Origin: a bacterium BMS3Bbin10
Lineage (GTDB): Bacteria; Pseudomonadota; Alphaproteobacteria; Rhizobiales; Methyloligellaceae
Assembly: GCA_002897995.1 (NCBI GenBank)
Contig: BDTT01000068.1
Coordinates: 1-64,000 of the forward strand
Reading direction: 5' to 3'
DNA: 64,000 nt
Shown: positions 33,088 to 42,207 of the stretch, in pieces
Position numbering within the stretch: the first letter of the stretch is position 1
Layout of the letters: each line of letters begins with the position of its first letter
The notes under the pieces: model-generated
The model's input: only the letters and a program-made list of their open reading frames with translations
What the model was told of the DNA's origin: nothing
Databases searched by the model: none
Program-made: the position numbers and the translations under genes

Positions 33088-34538
33088 GTGCCCAGCTGCG
33101 TTCCGCGCAACCCCTTGCCCGGGCGTGCCCCGGTCGCCGCGCCATCGCGCCATACCCTTTGCCCGTTCACGAAAACCTGCGAAATGCCGTCCGCCGGTGT
33201 TTCGGGGCGCTCGAATGTCGCGGTGTCGATTACGCTTGCCGGATCGAACAGGACCAGATCGGCATAGGCGCCTTCGCAGAGGATGCCGCGGTCCTTCAGT
33301 CCGAAGGTGCGCGCCGTGAGGCCGGTCATCTTGTGCACCGCCGTTTCCAGCGGAAACAATCCTTCCTCGCGCGCATAATGTCCAAGCACACGCGGAAAAG
33401 TGCCCCACAGGCGCGGATGCGGGTGGCGGTCATGGGGCAGGCCGTCCGAACCGATCATGGTCGCGGGATGCGCCATGATGGCCTTCACATCGCGCTCGTC
33501 CATCAGAAAATAGATTGCTCCCGCCGGTGAAATGGCGTCGATCGCCGCATCGGGCGTCAGGCCCATTTCGGCGGCCACTTCCTCGAGGTCGCGCCCCTCC
33601 AGGCCATCGGCCTTTTCGGACCATGTAATGAGCGTGCGCGAGGACAACGCCACCCGGTCTTTGTGCAATATCGTGGAGGAGGCCACATAGGGATAGATGT
33701 CGAGGCCGATTTTCTGCGTGGCGCGCGCCGCGTCGATTAATCTGAGCGTTTCGCCCGAGCGGCCGTGATTGGCGAGACCGACGCATTTATGATGCGAGAT
33801 GATGACGGGCACGCGCGCGGTGCGCCCGATACGAAATGTCTCTTCGAGGGAGTCCGCGACGCCGTCCGCCTCATCGCGCATATGGGTGGAGTGGAATCCG
33901 CCCTCTTCATGCACCACCTGCGCCAGAGCCTCTATTTCTTCGGTCGGCGCGGCCCTGGCCGGCGCGTAATAGAGCCCGGTGGACAGGCCCGCCGCGCCGT
34001 CCTTGAGCGCCTGGCGCAGCAGGTCCTTCATCTGCCCGACTTCATCCATCGTTGCGGCCCGGTCGAAACTGTCCATGACGCCGGCGCGCAGCGTAGCGTG
34101 GCCAACCTGGGCAACGACATTTACAGCCGGGGGCGTCTTTTCCAGGGCGCTGAAATAGGCGGCGAAGCCTGAGAAGAAATCCGAAGGGTTTGGGCATATG
34201 AGGTCGAGCGGCCCCGGCGGGCGCGCGGCGATTGTCAGGGGCGCGATGGATACGCCGCAATTGCCGGTGACGACGGTGGTGACGCCCTGGCTGACCTTGC
34301 ATGTCATGGCGGGGTCGACGAGCACGGCCCGGTCGTCATGGGTGTGCGCGTCGATGAATCCCGGAGCGAGGGCTTTGCCGCCGGCATCGATCTCCTGCGC
34401 CGCGCCGCAATCGAGCGAGGGCCCGATTGCGCAGATGCGGCTCCCGGTCACCGCCAGATCGCCCGGGGTGCCGGGCGCGCCGGTGCCGTCGATGAGCATT
34501 GCATTGCGGATTATCAGGTCTGCTTTTTCCATCGCCAT
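33084..34538 (-). CDS. D-aminoacylase-like amidohydrolase
   Basis: 484 residues of the amidohydrolase superfamily. Markers: [25 protein letters not shown], metal motif [37 protein letters not shown] and [42 protein letters not shown]. These match the N-acyl-D-amino-acid deacylase/dihydroorotase-like subgroup. It hydrolyses N-acyl-D-amino acids by family analogy. It precedes hemF with a 4-base overlap, an association not obviously functional. Confidence 0.88.
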   Translation of the reverse strand: MAMEKADLIIRNAMLIDGTGAPGTPGDLAVTGSRICAIGPSLDCGAAQEIDAGGKALAPGFIDAHTHDDRAVLVDPAMTCKVSQGVTTVVTGNCGVSIAPLTIAARPPGPLDLICPNPSDFFSGFAAYFSALEKTPPAVNVVAQVGHATLRAGVMDSFDRAATMDEVGQMKDLLRQALKDGAAGLSTGLYYAPARAAPTEEIEALAQVVHEEGGFHSTHMRDEADGVADSLEETFRIGRTARVPVIISHHKCVGLANHGRSGETLRLIDAARATQKIGLDIYPYVASSTILHKDRVALSSRTLITWSEKADGLEGRDLEEVAAEMGLTPDAAIDAISPAGAIYFLMDERDVKAIMAHPATMIGSDGLPHDRHPHPRLWGTFPRVLGHYAREEGLFPLETAVHKMTGLTARTFGLKDRGILCEGAYADLVLFDPASVIDTATFERPETPADGISQVFVNGQRVWRDGAATGARPGKGLRGTQLGT

Positions 34539-34670
34539 GCTTTCGCCCCCATTTTTGTCCGGAAGTCTCCCGCGCCGGTGCCGGAGATCCTTCCCGTCTT
34601 TCTTTTTGAACCTTTTCGCGGGCCCGCGCGACTAATTCCGTGAAACGCTGATTTCAAGGGAGATTATGAA

Positions 34671-34815
34671 ATGCGGTGCCTGAAACTGGTTCTGAGTGTC
34701 CTGGCCGTGCTGGCCGTGGCTGCCGGTACGGCGTCTGTATATTATGTATGACCAAGGTCCCCAGGCCTGCAAGTTCTGTCCGGTGCACGCGCCGGTAAAA
34801 TACGCCCTGGCATGA
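34671..34815 (+). other. Overlapping micro-ORFs: membrane peptide and Cys-x-x-Cys peptide
   Basis: Too short for the ORF track. ATG 34671, with AAGGGAG upstream, encodes 26 residues (MRCLKLVLSVLAVLAVAAGTASVYYV), a signal-peptide or membrane helix, stopping at 34751. Overlapping by a +1 shift, ATG 34744 encodes MYDQGPQACKFCPVHAPVKYALA. The two together read as one 47-residue secreted peptide with CKFC if a frameshift is allowed. This may be a real small gene broken by one base, two coupled peptides, or chance. Otherwise the 34539-34834 stretch is empty. Confidence 0.35.
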
Positions 34816-34834
34816 ACTCATCTCTGCGATGTGA

Positions 34835-35575
34835 TCAGGTGCTGGTCAGCTCATTGGCGAATGTGAGCTTGTATGTGAAGCGGTCCTGCGGATGCATGCT
34901 CACGGACGTCTCGAACACACGCCCGTCGCGCCCGTAATAGCGGCGCAGTATGCGCGCGGCCGCGGTGCCTTCCTCCACCGACAAAAAACCTGCTTCCGGG
35001 TTCTTCATGGTGACGGCGCCCAGCTCGATTTCCACACGGGAAATTTCAAGACGGTAGAGTTTCTGGATGATCCGGTAGACGGGGCGGGTGTCCTTTCCGA
35101 CCTCGTCAAAGACACCGGCATATTCCCGGCGCACATATATCTCACTCCAGCACAGCGGCAGCCCGTCATCGATCCGCGACCGCACGGAGCGGATGCGCGA
35201 AAGAGGCGTCCCTTCCGCCGTTTCGAACCAGCGCGCCACTGTCTCATCGGCTGTGATGCTTTCCAGGCTTTTGGCGTCGAGCCGTGTCTCGACGGGATAC
35301 TGGAGAAGATCGTCGACGCTCGCCAGCTTCTGGATAAAGGCCGCCGAAGGCTCGACCGAGCGGATGACCGTGCCCGTCGCCTTGTTGCGCTTCAGCAGTC
35401 CTTCGCGCTCAAGACAACTCAGCGCACTGCGCACCGTGTGACGGCTCACTGCGAAACGGTCACACAGATCGAATTCCTTCGGAAACGGGTCACCAACCGC
35501 ATAACCGCCCCCTAAGATTTCACCGCGCAATATGTCTGCAATATCGCGGTATTTTGGCTTGCTTGCCGGTATCAT
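34835..35575 (-). CDS. GntR family regulator (HutC/UTRA type)
   Basis: 246 residues from MIPASKPKYRDIADILRGEILGG, the normal start for this family. The winged helix is YRDIADILRGEI...FPKEFDLCDRFAVSRHTVRSALSCLEREGLLKRNKATGTVI. The C-terminal ligand-binding UTRA domain (TPLSRIRSVRSRIDDGLPLCWSEIYVRREYAG ... EEGTAAARILRRYYGRDGRVFETSVSMHP) follows. It is divergent from the catabolic operon. A 22-bp palindrome (35654-35675) between them is the probable operator, so it should repress the operon until an acyl or organic-acid ligand binds. Confidence 0.92.
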   Translation of the reverse strand: MIPASKPKYRDIADILRGEILGGGYAVGDPFPKEFDLCDRFAVSRHTVRSALSCLEREGLLKRNKATGTVIRSVEPSAAFIQKLASVDDLLQYPVETRLDAKSLESITADETVARWFETAEGTPLSRIRSVRSRIDDGLPLCWSEIYVRREYAGVFDEVGKDTRPVYRIIQKLYRLEISRVEIELGAVTMKNPEAGFLSVEEGTAAARILRRYYGRDGRVFETSVSMHPQDRFTYKLTFANELTST

Positions 35576-35631
35576 TGGCCTGGGGCACCCGTTGAATTTC
35601 ATGTCTTTGCGGGCTGCGGACGCAGATTAGT

Positions 35632-35660
35632 TTGCTTCGTTCCGGTTCTCATTCTATAAT
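35632..35660 (+). promoter_or_regulatory. Probable promoter of the MmgE/PrpD operon
   Basis: TTGCTT (35632-35637, -35) and a perfect TATAAT (35655-35660, -10), 17 bases apart. The -10 lies inside the left half of the GntR operator, so occupancy would block transcription. Confidence 0.6.
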
Positions 35661-35675
35661 GTCCGTACATTATAG
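35654..35675. promoter_or_regulatory. GntR operator palindrome
   Basis: CTATAATGT CCGT ACATTATAG: 9-base perfect inverted arms with a 4-base centre. The GT...AC core is the kind recognised by HutC/GntR proteins. The site is 79 bases before the gntR start and 62 before the PrpD start. Confidence 0.8.
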
Positions 35676-35736
35676 ACAAGCAGCCTGTCCGGTGCAGGCG
35701 CGGCGCGGTTCATGCGGGGGAACGGGAGGCTGTTCA

Positions 35737-37116
35737 ATGGGTATCACGAAGCAACTGGCATCCTTTGTTGCGGATCTGACTTATGGAGATCTGCCGAAAG
35801 AAGTTACAGAACGCTCGAAGCGGCTGATCCTGGACCTCACCGGCATCATCATCCGCGCGCGCCACGACGCGGAATCGACGCCGAGCCTGATTTCGGCGGT
35901 CGAGAAACTCGGGCTTACGGGCGGCGACTGCTCGGTGATGGGCGATACGCGCTCCTATGCGCCAACGGCGGCGGCGCTTATTAACGGCACGCTCGCCCAC
36001 TCGCTCGATTTCGATGACACCCATGCGGCGGGTTCCCTCCATTCCTCGGCGCCGATTGTTCCCGCCGCTCTCGCCGCCGCCCAGATGAGCGATGCGTCGG
36101 GCAAGGAACTGATAACCGCCGTGGTCGCCGGATACGAAGTCCAGATCAGGCTGGCTCTGGCGCTCAATCCAACCGCCCATTACGAGCGCGGCTTCCACCC
36201 GACGGCCACCTGCGGCGTGTTCGGCGCCGCCGCCGCCGCGGGCAAGCTGCTCGAGCTGGACGCCGAAGGCATTCAGTCCGCCTTCGGCATCGCGCTCAGC
36301 CAGGCGGCGGGGTCCATGCAGTTCCTCGCCGATGGCGCATGGACCAAGCGCTCCCATGTGGGGCAGGCGGCGCAGAACGGTCTCATTTGTGCGGTTCTGG
36401 CGGGCGAGGGGTTCAAGGGCCCGCGCGAGGCCTTCGAAGGCCGGGCCGGGCTGTTCCATGCCTACTCGCCGCAATCCGATCCCGAAAAGGCGGTCAAGGC
36501 TCTCGGCGAGAGGTGGGAGACCATGGAGCTGGCGGTGAAACCCTATCCCTCCTGCCGCTACTCCCATGCGGCAATCGATGGCCTTGTTTCGCTCATGAAG
36601 GAGCATGGGTTCAGCGCCGGCGATGTCGAGGACGTCGAAATCGGTCTGCCGGAGACGGGCTGGAAAATTATCGGCGGACCGGAAGACAAGACCAATCCGC
36701 GCAGTGTCGTGGACGGCCAGTTCTCCATGCCGTTCTGCGCGGCGGTGGCGCTGCGCGAGGGCGGTCTCGCATGGGACGACTATAAGAAGCATCTGAAGGA
36801 CGACGCCACGCGTGCGCTGACCGCCAAGGTCCGCTCCGTGGTGGATGAACGCGCGCAGGCGGAGTTTCCGGCCAATCTGAGCGCGGTCGTCCGCGTGAAG
36901 ACCGCGAGCGGCGAATTTGAATCCCTGGTTGTGGTGCCGCGGGGAGAACCGGATAATTTCCTCGCCGATGAGGAGTTCCGCGGCAAGTTCGATGGGCTGT
37001 GCGTGCCTTATCTGGGCGAGGAGGGGGCCGCCCGGCTCGCCGGCCAGCTCATGGCGCTGGAGCAGGCCAACTCCGTCTCCGCCGTAATGGCATTGAGCCA
37101 GGGGCGGGGAGCCTGA
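35737..37116 (+). CDS. MmgE/PrpD family protein
   Basis: 459 residues from MGITKQLASFVADLTYGDLPKEVTERSK, with GGGAGG 7 bases before the ATG; the track start 35632 is wrong. The MmgE/PrpD fold is marked by GTLAHSLDFDDTHAAGSLHSSAPIVPAALAAAQ, AVVAGYEVQIRLALALNP and FHPTATCGVFGAAAAAGKL. The family includes 2-methylcitrate dehydratase, cis-aconitate decarboxylase and aminosuccinate lyase-type enzymes. The substrate is likely a di- or tricarboxylic acid. It is the first gene of the operon, 3 bases before the MaoC gene. Confidence 0.9.
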   Translation: MGITKQLASFVADLTYGDLPKEVTERSKRLILDLTGIIIRARHDAESTPSLISAVEKLGLTGGDCSVMGDTRSYAPTAAALINGTLAHSLDFDDTHAAGSLHSSAPIVPAALAAAQMSDASGKELITAVVAGYEVQIRLALALNPTAHYERGFHPTATCGVFGAAAAAGKLLELDAEGIQSAFGIALSQAAGSMQFLADGAWTKRSHVGQAAQNGLICAVLAGEGFKGPREAFEGRAGLFHAYSPQSDPEKAVKALGERWETMELAVKPYPSCRYSHAAIDGLVSLMKEHGFSAGDVEDVEIGLPETGWKIIGGPEDKTNPRSVVDGQFSMPFCAAVALREGGLAWDDYKKHLKDDATRALTAKVRSVVDERAQAEFPANLSAVVRVKTASGEFESLVVVPRGEPDNFLADEEFRGKFDGLCVPYLGEEGAARLAGQLMALEQANSVSAVMALSQGRGA

Positions 37117-37119
37117 GCC

Positions 37120-37638
37120 GTGGTTGCCGAAGCGAAAAAAGTCGGCGAAGCCCGCTACCGGGAATCCTATGGCCGCTATTTCGAGGAATTTAAGGTCGGT
37201 GACGTTTACGAGCATCGCCCCGGGCGCACCATATCGGAAGCGGACAACACCTGGTTCACATTGCTCACCATGAACCAGCATCCGCTGCATTTCGATTTCG
37301 AATATGCCGCAAAAAGCGAATTCGGCAAGCCGCTGGTGAATTCCTGCCTGACGCTCTCCATCCTGGCCGGCATGAGCGTTTCGGACGTCAGCCAGAAAAC
37401 AATCGCCAATCTGGGCTGGGACAAGATCAAGCTCACCGCGCCGGTCTTTATCGGCGACACGATCTATGCGGAATCGGAGGTGCTGGCCAAGCGCGAGTCG
37501 AAGTCGCGCCCCACCCAGGGCATTGTCACCGTGAAGACGACCGGCAGGAAGGCGGACGGCACGCAGATCATGTCCTTTGAGCGCACAATGCTGATCCCCA
37601 AGCGCGGTCACGGCGTGGACGACAAGGCAAACTATTAG
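37120..37638 (+). CDS. MaoC family (R)-specific hydratase
   Basis: 172 residues starting at GTG, 3 bases after PrpD. A single hot-dog domain with hydratase motif: GRTISEADNTWFTLLTMNQHPLHFDFEYAAKSEFGKPLVNSCLTLSILAGM (the D..xxH..LHF region), then GDTIYAESEVLAKRESKSRPTQGIVTVKTTG. Similar in size to itaconyl-CoA or mesaconyl-CoA hydratases of C5-dicarboxylate degradation. The substrate is inferred, not proven. Confidence 0.88.
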   Translation: MVAEAKKVGEARYRESYGRYFEEFKVGDVYEHRPGRTISEADNTWFTLLTMNQHPLHFDFEYAAKSEFGKPLVNSCLTLSILAGMSVSDVSQKTIANLGWDKIKLTAPVFIGDTIYAESEVLAKRESKSRPTQGIVTVKTTGRKADGTQIMSFERTMLIPKRGHGVDDKANY

Positions 37639-37642
37639 ACCC

Positions 37643-38806
37643 ATGACTCAACGGCAAAATATCACTTCGGAAGAAGACGAGGTCCTGATCCTCGATGCCG
37701 TGCGGGAATTTCTCAAACGCGATGTTGCCCCTTACGCTCATGACCTTGAAGCACGCGATGAGTACCCGCAGAAGATCGCCGACAAGATGGCGGAGCTCGG
37801 GCTGTTCGGCATCACGATCTCTTCTGACTATGGCGGGCTTGGATTATCAGCGGCCACTTTTGCCCGGATTGTCGAGGAAATCGCGGCCGTATGGATGTCG
37901 GTCGGGGGCATTATCGGCTCGCACCTCATCATGGCCCGCCTGGTGGAGCGGTTCGGTTCCGATGAGATGAAACAGGCCTATCTGCCGAAATTCGCATCCG
38001 GCGAACTGCGCGGCGGCATCGCGCTCACCGAGCCCGACGCGGGAACCGATTTGCAGGCCATCCGCATGCGCGCGGCGCGCGAGGGCGATGAGTATGTCAT
38101 CAACGGGTCCAAGATGTGGATCACGAACTCGATGATGGGCAATATCCTCGCCGTGCTGGTGAAGACGGATACCAGGGCGGAACCGGCGCATAAGGGCATG
38201 AGCCTCCTGCTGGTTCCCAGGCAAGCGGGCTATGTACCCTCGAAGCTGGAAAAGCTCGGCTATCGCGGCATCGACACCTGCGGCATCGAGTTTTGCGATG
38301 TGCGCGTTCCCGCGGCCAATCTGATTGGCGGCGAGGAGGGGCGCGGATTGCAGCAGACACTCAATGCGATTGAGCTCGGCCGCATAAATGTCGCGGCGCG
38401 CGGGACCGGCATCGCGCGCGCCTGCCTTGAAGAATCGCTGGCCTATGCCCAGACGAGGCGGACCTTCGGCAAGCCCATCTGCCAGCACCAGTCCATCCAG
38501 ATCAAACTGGCGGATATGGCGACGCGCGTGGAGGCGGCGCGGCTGCTGACCGAGCAGGCGGCGCACGCCTTCGATGAGGGCCGGCGCAGCGATCTGGAGG
38601 CCGGCATGGCCAAGCTGTTCGCCACCGAAGCGGCGATGGAGAATTCAGCCGAAGCCATGCGTATCCACGGCGCTTACGGTTATTCCAAGGAATTCAACAT
38701 CGAGCGCTATTATCGCGACGCGCCGCTGCTGGCGATCGGCGAGGGGACCAATGAGCTGCAACGGCTCATCATTGCCCGTCAGCTGGTCGAGAAATATCCG
38801 GTTTAG
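37643..38806 (+). CDS. Acyl-CoA dehydrogenase
   Basis: 387 residues with all acyl-CoA dehydrogenase signatures: GGIALTEPDAGTDLQAIRMRA, INGSKMWITNS, RTFGKPICQHQSIQIKLADMATRVEAARLL, and the catalytic Glu in YYRDAPLLAIGEGTNELQRLIIARQL. FAD-dependent desaturation of an acyl-CoA, electrons passing to ETF. It follows the MaoC gene by 4 bases. Glutaryl- or short-branched acyl-CoA-like substrates are possible. Confidence 0.93.
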   Translation: MTQRQNITSEEDEVLILDAVREFLKRDVAPYAHDLEARDEYPQKIADKMAELGLFGITISSDYGGLGLSAATFARIVEEIAAVWMSVGGIIGSHLIMARLVERFGSDEMKQAYLPKFASGELRGGIALTEPDAGTDLQAIRMRAAREGDEYVINGSKMWITNSMMGNILAVLVKTDTRAEPAHKGMSLLLVPRQAGYVPSKLEKLGYRGIDTCGIEFCDVRVPAANLIGGEEGRGLQQTLNAIELGRINVAARGTGIARACLEESLAYAQTRRTFGKPICQHQSIQIKLADMATRVEAARLLTEQAAHAFDEGRRSDLEAGMAKLFATEAAMENSAEAMRIHGAYGYSKEFNIERYYRDAPLLAIGEGTNELQRLIIARQLVEKYPV

Positions 38807-38808
38807 GG

Positions 38809-40005
38809 ATGGATGCACCACTCCCTCTTGAAGGTGTTCGTGTGCTGGCGGTCGAGCAATATGGCGCCGGCCCGTTCGGCACCCTGTTCCTTGCCGATCA
38901 GGGGGCGGAAGTCATCAAGATTGAAAATCCCAATACGGGAGGGGATTTCGCCCGCGATGTGGGCCCCTATTTCTTCACAGCCGACGATTCCGAATTCTTC
39001 CACGCCTATAACCGCAACAAGAAGAGCCTCGGCCTCGATCTCTCAAAGCCCGAAGGGCAGGCGGTGTTCCACGATCTGGTGAAAGGCGCGGACGCCGTGG
39101 CGTCAAATCTGCGCGGCGATGTGCCCGGCAAGCTCGGCCTCACTTACGAGGCGCTTAAAGAATTCAATCCGAAAATCGTCTGCGCTCACCTTTCCGCTTA
39201 CGGCCGGGAGGGTTCGCGGTCCAATTGGCCGGGCTTTGATTATCTCATGCAGGCGGAAGCGGGATTTTTTTCCCTGACAGGCGAACCCGATACGCCGCCG
39301 GCCCGCTTCGGCCTCTCGGTTGTCGATCAGATGACGGGGCTCGCCCTGGCCTATGCGCTGCTTGCCGGACTGACCGGCGCGCGGGCGTCGGGCGAGGGCC
39401 GCGATATGGATGTGAGCCTGTTCGACATCGCCATGTGCAACACCGCTTACCCCGCCATCTGGTATCTGAACGAGGGCCATGTGCAGGAGCGCTTGCCGCG
39501 TTCGGCGCATCCCTCCCTCACGCCATGCCAGCTTTATACGAGCAAGGACGGCTGGATATATATCATGTGCAACAAGGAGAAATTCTGGCCGTCATTATGC
39601 CGGGCGCTCGGGAGAGACGGGTGGGCGGAAGACTCGCGATTCGCGCGCTTCAAGGACAGGCTGGAGAACCGGGAGGTCATTCAGGAGCTGCTTGACGATG
39701 TGCTCGCCGCGAAGACCACCGCCGAATGGCTCGAGCTTTTTGCCGGCGACGTTCCGGCATCGCCCATAAATGATATCGCCGCCGCATTGGACAATCCGTT
39801 CGTGGCCGAGCGGGGCGGCGTGCAGACGCTCACACTCGAGGGCCATGGCGATTATCGCATGCTGGCGTCGCCCGTCCTCAGCGGCGGGTCGCAAACCCCC
39901 GCCAATCCGGCGCCGAAACTTGGCCAGCAAACGGAAGAAATCCTGCACGGGCTTGGCTACACAACCGAACGACTGGACTCCCTGCGCAAAACAAAGGTGA
40001 TCTGA
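38809..40005 (+). CDS. CaiB/BaiF family (class III) CoA-transferase
   Basis: 398 residues. Family blocks: LEGVRVLAVEQYGAGPFGTLFLADQGAEVIKIENP, NKKSLGLDLSKPEGQAVF, ADAVASNLRGDVPGKLGLTYEAL, YGREGSRSNWPGFDYLMQAEAGFFSLTGEPDTPPARFGLSVVDQMTG (catalytic Asp in GFDYLMQAEAG) and CNKEKFWPSLCRALG. It transfers CoA to an organic acid, the activation step of this operon. It follows the dehydrogenase by 2 bases. Confidence 0.93.
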   Translation: MDAPLPLEGVRVLAVEQYGAGPFGTLFLADQGAEVIKIENPNTGGDFARDVGPYFFTADDSEFFHAYNRNKKSLGLDLSKPEGQAVFHDLVKGADAVASNLRGDVPGKLGLTYEALKEFNPKIVCAHLSAYGREGSRSNWPGFDYLMQAEAGFFSLTGEPDTPPARFGLSVVDQMTGLALAYALLAGLTGARASGEGRDMDVSLFDIAMCNTAYPAIWYLNEGHVQERLPRSAHPSLTPCQLYTSKDGWIYIMCNKEKFWPSLCRALGRDGWAEDSRFARFKDRLENREVIQELLDDVLAAKTTAEWLELFAGDVPASPINDIAAALDNPFVAERGGVQTLTLEGHGDYRMLASPVLSGGSQTPANPAPKLGQQTEEILHGLGYTTERLDSLRKTKVI

Positions 40006-40009
40006 GAAA

Positions 40010-40804
40010 ATGGCTGAAGACGTAATCCTCACGGAAATCGACAAGCGCGGTATCGCCACGCTCCGCCTCAACCGGCCGAAGGTCAACAACGCCTATAACG
40101 GCGAGATGATCGCGGCCCTGATCGAACGCATCGAGACCCTGGGGGCGGATGACGCGGTGCGGGTCATCATCCTGCGCGGCAACGGCCGGCATTTCCAGGC
40201 CGGGGCGGACCTGAACTGGGTGCAGGAATCCCTGACCAATACGCTTGATGAAAATCTCGTCATCTCGCGCGAGACCGGCAAGGCCTTCTTCGGGCTCGTA
40301 TCGTGCCTGAAACCCACGATTGCGCTCATTCACGGCGGCTGCTTCGGCGGCGGTACGGGCATTGCCGCATCATGTGACATCGTGGTTGCGGAAGAGAGCG
40401 CCATCTTCGCCATTACCGAAGCGCGCTGGGGGCTGGTGCCGACACCCATCATGCCGCAATTGCTCTCGCGGCTCGGTCCCGCCCGGCTGCGCCGTTACAG
40501 TCTGACATGCGAACGCTTTGACGCCAGACGCGGTTTCGACATCGGCTTTGTCGATGAAGTATGCGGCGAGGGCAAGCTCGATGAAACAGCCGCGCCCATC
40601 ATTGACGCACTTCTGCATTGTCCGCCGGCCACCCTTGCAGCCCTCAAGGCGGATACGCTGCGGTTCGCCGGACTTGAATTCAGTGATGAAGAGTTCGAGG
40701 ACATGGCCCGGGCCCATGCGGCGCATAGAGGAACCGAAGAGGCGGCCGAGGGGGTGAAGAGCTTTCTGGAGAAGAGAAAACCGAACTGGTATCCGGGCGC
40801 GTAA
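40010..40804 (+). CDS. Enoyl-CoA hydratase/isomerase (crotonase family)
   Basis: 264 residues. Crotonase motifs: ATLRLNRPKVNNAYNGEMI, VIILRGNGRHFQAGADLNWV (oxyanion-hole strand), and LIHGGCFGGGTGIAASCDIVVAEESAIFAITEARWGLVPTPIMPQLLSRLG, with the second oxyanion Gly and Glu positions present. Similar to methylglutaconyl-CoA hydratases. Last gene of the operon, converging with trmL by 4 bases. Confidence 0.92.
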   Translation: MAEDVILTEIDKRGIATLRLNRPKVNNAYNGEMIAALIERIETLGADDAVRVIILRGNGRHFQAGADLNWVQESLTNTLDENLVISRETGKAFFGLVSCLKPTIALIHGGCFGGGTGIAASCDIVVAEESAIFAITEARWGLVPTPIMPQLLSRLGPARLRRYSLTCERFDARRGFDIGFVDEVCGEGKLDETAAPIIDALLHCPPATLAALKADTLRFAGLEFSDEEFEDMARAHAAHRGTEEAAEGVKSFLEKRKPNWYPGA

Positions 40805-40808
40805 ACAC

Positions 40809-41267
40809 TCAGTGCGGAAATCCATCCGTCTGCCTCAGGCCTTCGCCGAGCACCATCGCGGCCGCCGTAACGATATTCAGCGAGCGCCGCCCCTGCGCCA
40901 TGGGAATCAGCACGCATGCATCGGCGGCGTCATGAACGTTCTTCGGGACGCCGGTGCTCTCGCGGCCAAGCAGCAGGATATCACTGCGTCGGTAGGTGAG
41001 GGCGGTGTAAGGCGTTTCAGCCCGTGTCGTCAGCAGTATCAGCCGGCTTTGCTCTTCCTCGCGCCAGGCGTTGAACGTCTCGAAGGAGCCGTGGCGGCGG
41101 ATGCGGGCATGCTCGATATAATCGAGCCCTGCGCGCCGCAGCGCCCGCTCGCTCATATCGAAACCGGATGGCGCGATGACGTGGACCCCGGCGTTCAGGC
41201 AGGCGGCAAGCCGCAATATCGCTCCCGTATTTTGCGGAATATCAGGCTGGTAAAGAGCAATATCCAT
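40809..41267 (-). CDS. trmL: tRNA (cytidine(34)-2'-O)-methyltransferase
   Basis: 152 residues from MDIALYQPDIPQNTGAILRLAACLNAGVHVIAPSGFDMSERALRRAGLDYIE; the track ORF has 26 extra codons. SPOUT-family knot motifs: PQNTGAILR, LLLGRESTGVPKNVHDAADACVLIPMAQGRRSLNIVTAAAMVLGEGLRQ. It methylates the wobble position of tRNA-Leu. The N-x-G and ESTGVP features are typical. Confidence 0.93.
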   Translation of the reverse strand: MDIALYQPDIPQNTGAILRLAACLNAGVHVIAPSGFDMSERALRRAGLDYIEHARIRRHGSFETFNAWREEEQSRLILLTTRAETPYTALTYRRSDILLLGRESTGVPKNVHDAADACVLIPMAQGRRSLNIVTAAAMVLGEGLRQTDGFPH

Positions 41268-41593
41268 TGGTTTTATCCGCAATGTTGCGGGATTCCAGGC
41301 GCCGATTGGCGACCGCGCCGCGCGGCCCCCCTCCGCAAGGGTCAATATGATCGGTACATGCTCTAGACATTCGCGCGCAAGGGTGCAAAAAAGTGGTGAA
41401 TCGGAACCATCGTCGTCCTGGGCTTAACGGCATCATGCATGCGGCGGGATGGGAACGGATTTTAGGGGGTGTCAGTCTATCCTTTGGTGATGCGGGCCTG
41501 GACTGCGGCAGACAGGGCGCTCTTCAGGTTGATCCAAAGGCCGTCATTCATTATGTCCCCGGATTTTTTGGTCGTTGAAGGAGGAATCGCGCC
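41268..41593. other. Intergenic region before petA
   Basis: 326 bases between the divergent trmL and petA genes, presumably with both promoters. A CTCTAGAC motif (41362) resembles the ends of the CTAG repeats but no repeat body was found. No coding frame is supported. Confidence 0.4.
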
Positions 41594-42166
41594 TTGGCCA
41601 CGAAGACAATTGAACCTACCCGAAGGGATTTCATGACCATTGCGGCAGGTTCATTCGCAGCTGTCGGCAGTGCAGCGGCCCTGTGGCCGTTTGTCGACCA
41701 GATGAATCCGGACGCGTCGGCGCTCTCGCTGGCCACCACCGAGGTCGATCTCGCGCCGATCGAGGAAGGTCAGTCGATCACGGTTTCATGGCGCGGCAAG
41801 CCGGTCTTTATCCGTCACCGCACGCCCGCCGAAATCGAGCAGGCTAAGGCGGTCAAGCTCGAAGATCTCGCCGATCCGGAAGCGCGCAACGAAAATCTTG
41901 ACGATAGCGCGCCGGCAACCGATGAAAACCGCGTGAAGGACAAGAAAGAGAAATGGCTGGTTATGGTCGGTATCTGCACTCATCTGGGGTGCATCCCGAA
42001 AGGCCAGAGGGTTGGCGACGAAAAGGGTGAATACGGGGGATGGTTCTGCCCCTGCCACGGGTCGCATTACGACACCGCCGGGCGCATCCGCAAAGGACCG
42101 GCGCCGCGTAATCTCGACGTTCCCACCTATGACTATATTTCTGAGACCAAGATCAAGATCGGCTAG
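41594..42166 (+). CDS. petA: Ubiquinol-cytochrome c reductase iron-sulfur (Rieske) subunit
   Basis: 190 residues. It starts at TTG with AAGGAGG about 9 bases upstream. A Tat-type N-terminus ([25 protein letters not shown]) precedes the Rieske domain with both cluster boxes, [10 protein letters not shown] and [23 protein letters not shown], binding the [2Fe-2S] cluster by two Cys and two His. First gene of the bc1 operon; 42 bases before petB. Confidence 0.95.
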   Translation: MATKTIEPTRRDFMTIAAGSFAAVGSAAALWPFVDQMNPDASALSLATTEVDLAPIEEGQSITVSWRGKPVFIRHRTPAEIEQAKAVKLEDLADPEARNENLDDSAPATDENRVKDKKEKWLVMVGICTHLGCIPKGQRVGDEKGEYGGWFCPCHGSHYDTAGRIRKGPAPRNLDVPTYDYISETKIKIG

Positions 42167-42207
42167 GGCCGTTTAGGGTCCTGACCCCGAGCCAACAGAG
42201 GGCGTAT

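Noticed and set aside
35734-37644. 636-aa minus-strand ORF
   Set aside because: Antisense of the PrpD and MaoC genes, which have strong motifs and RBSs.
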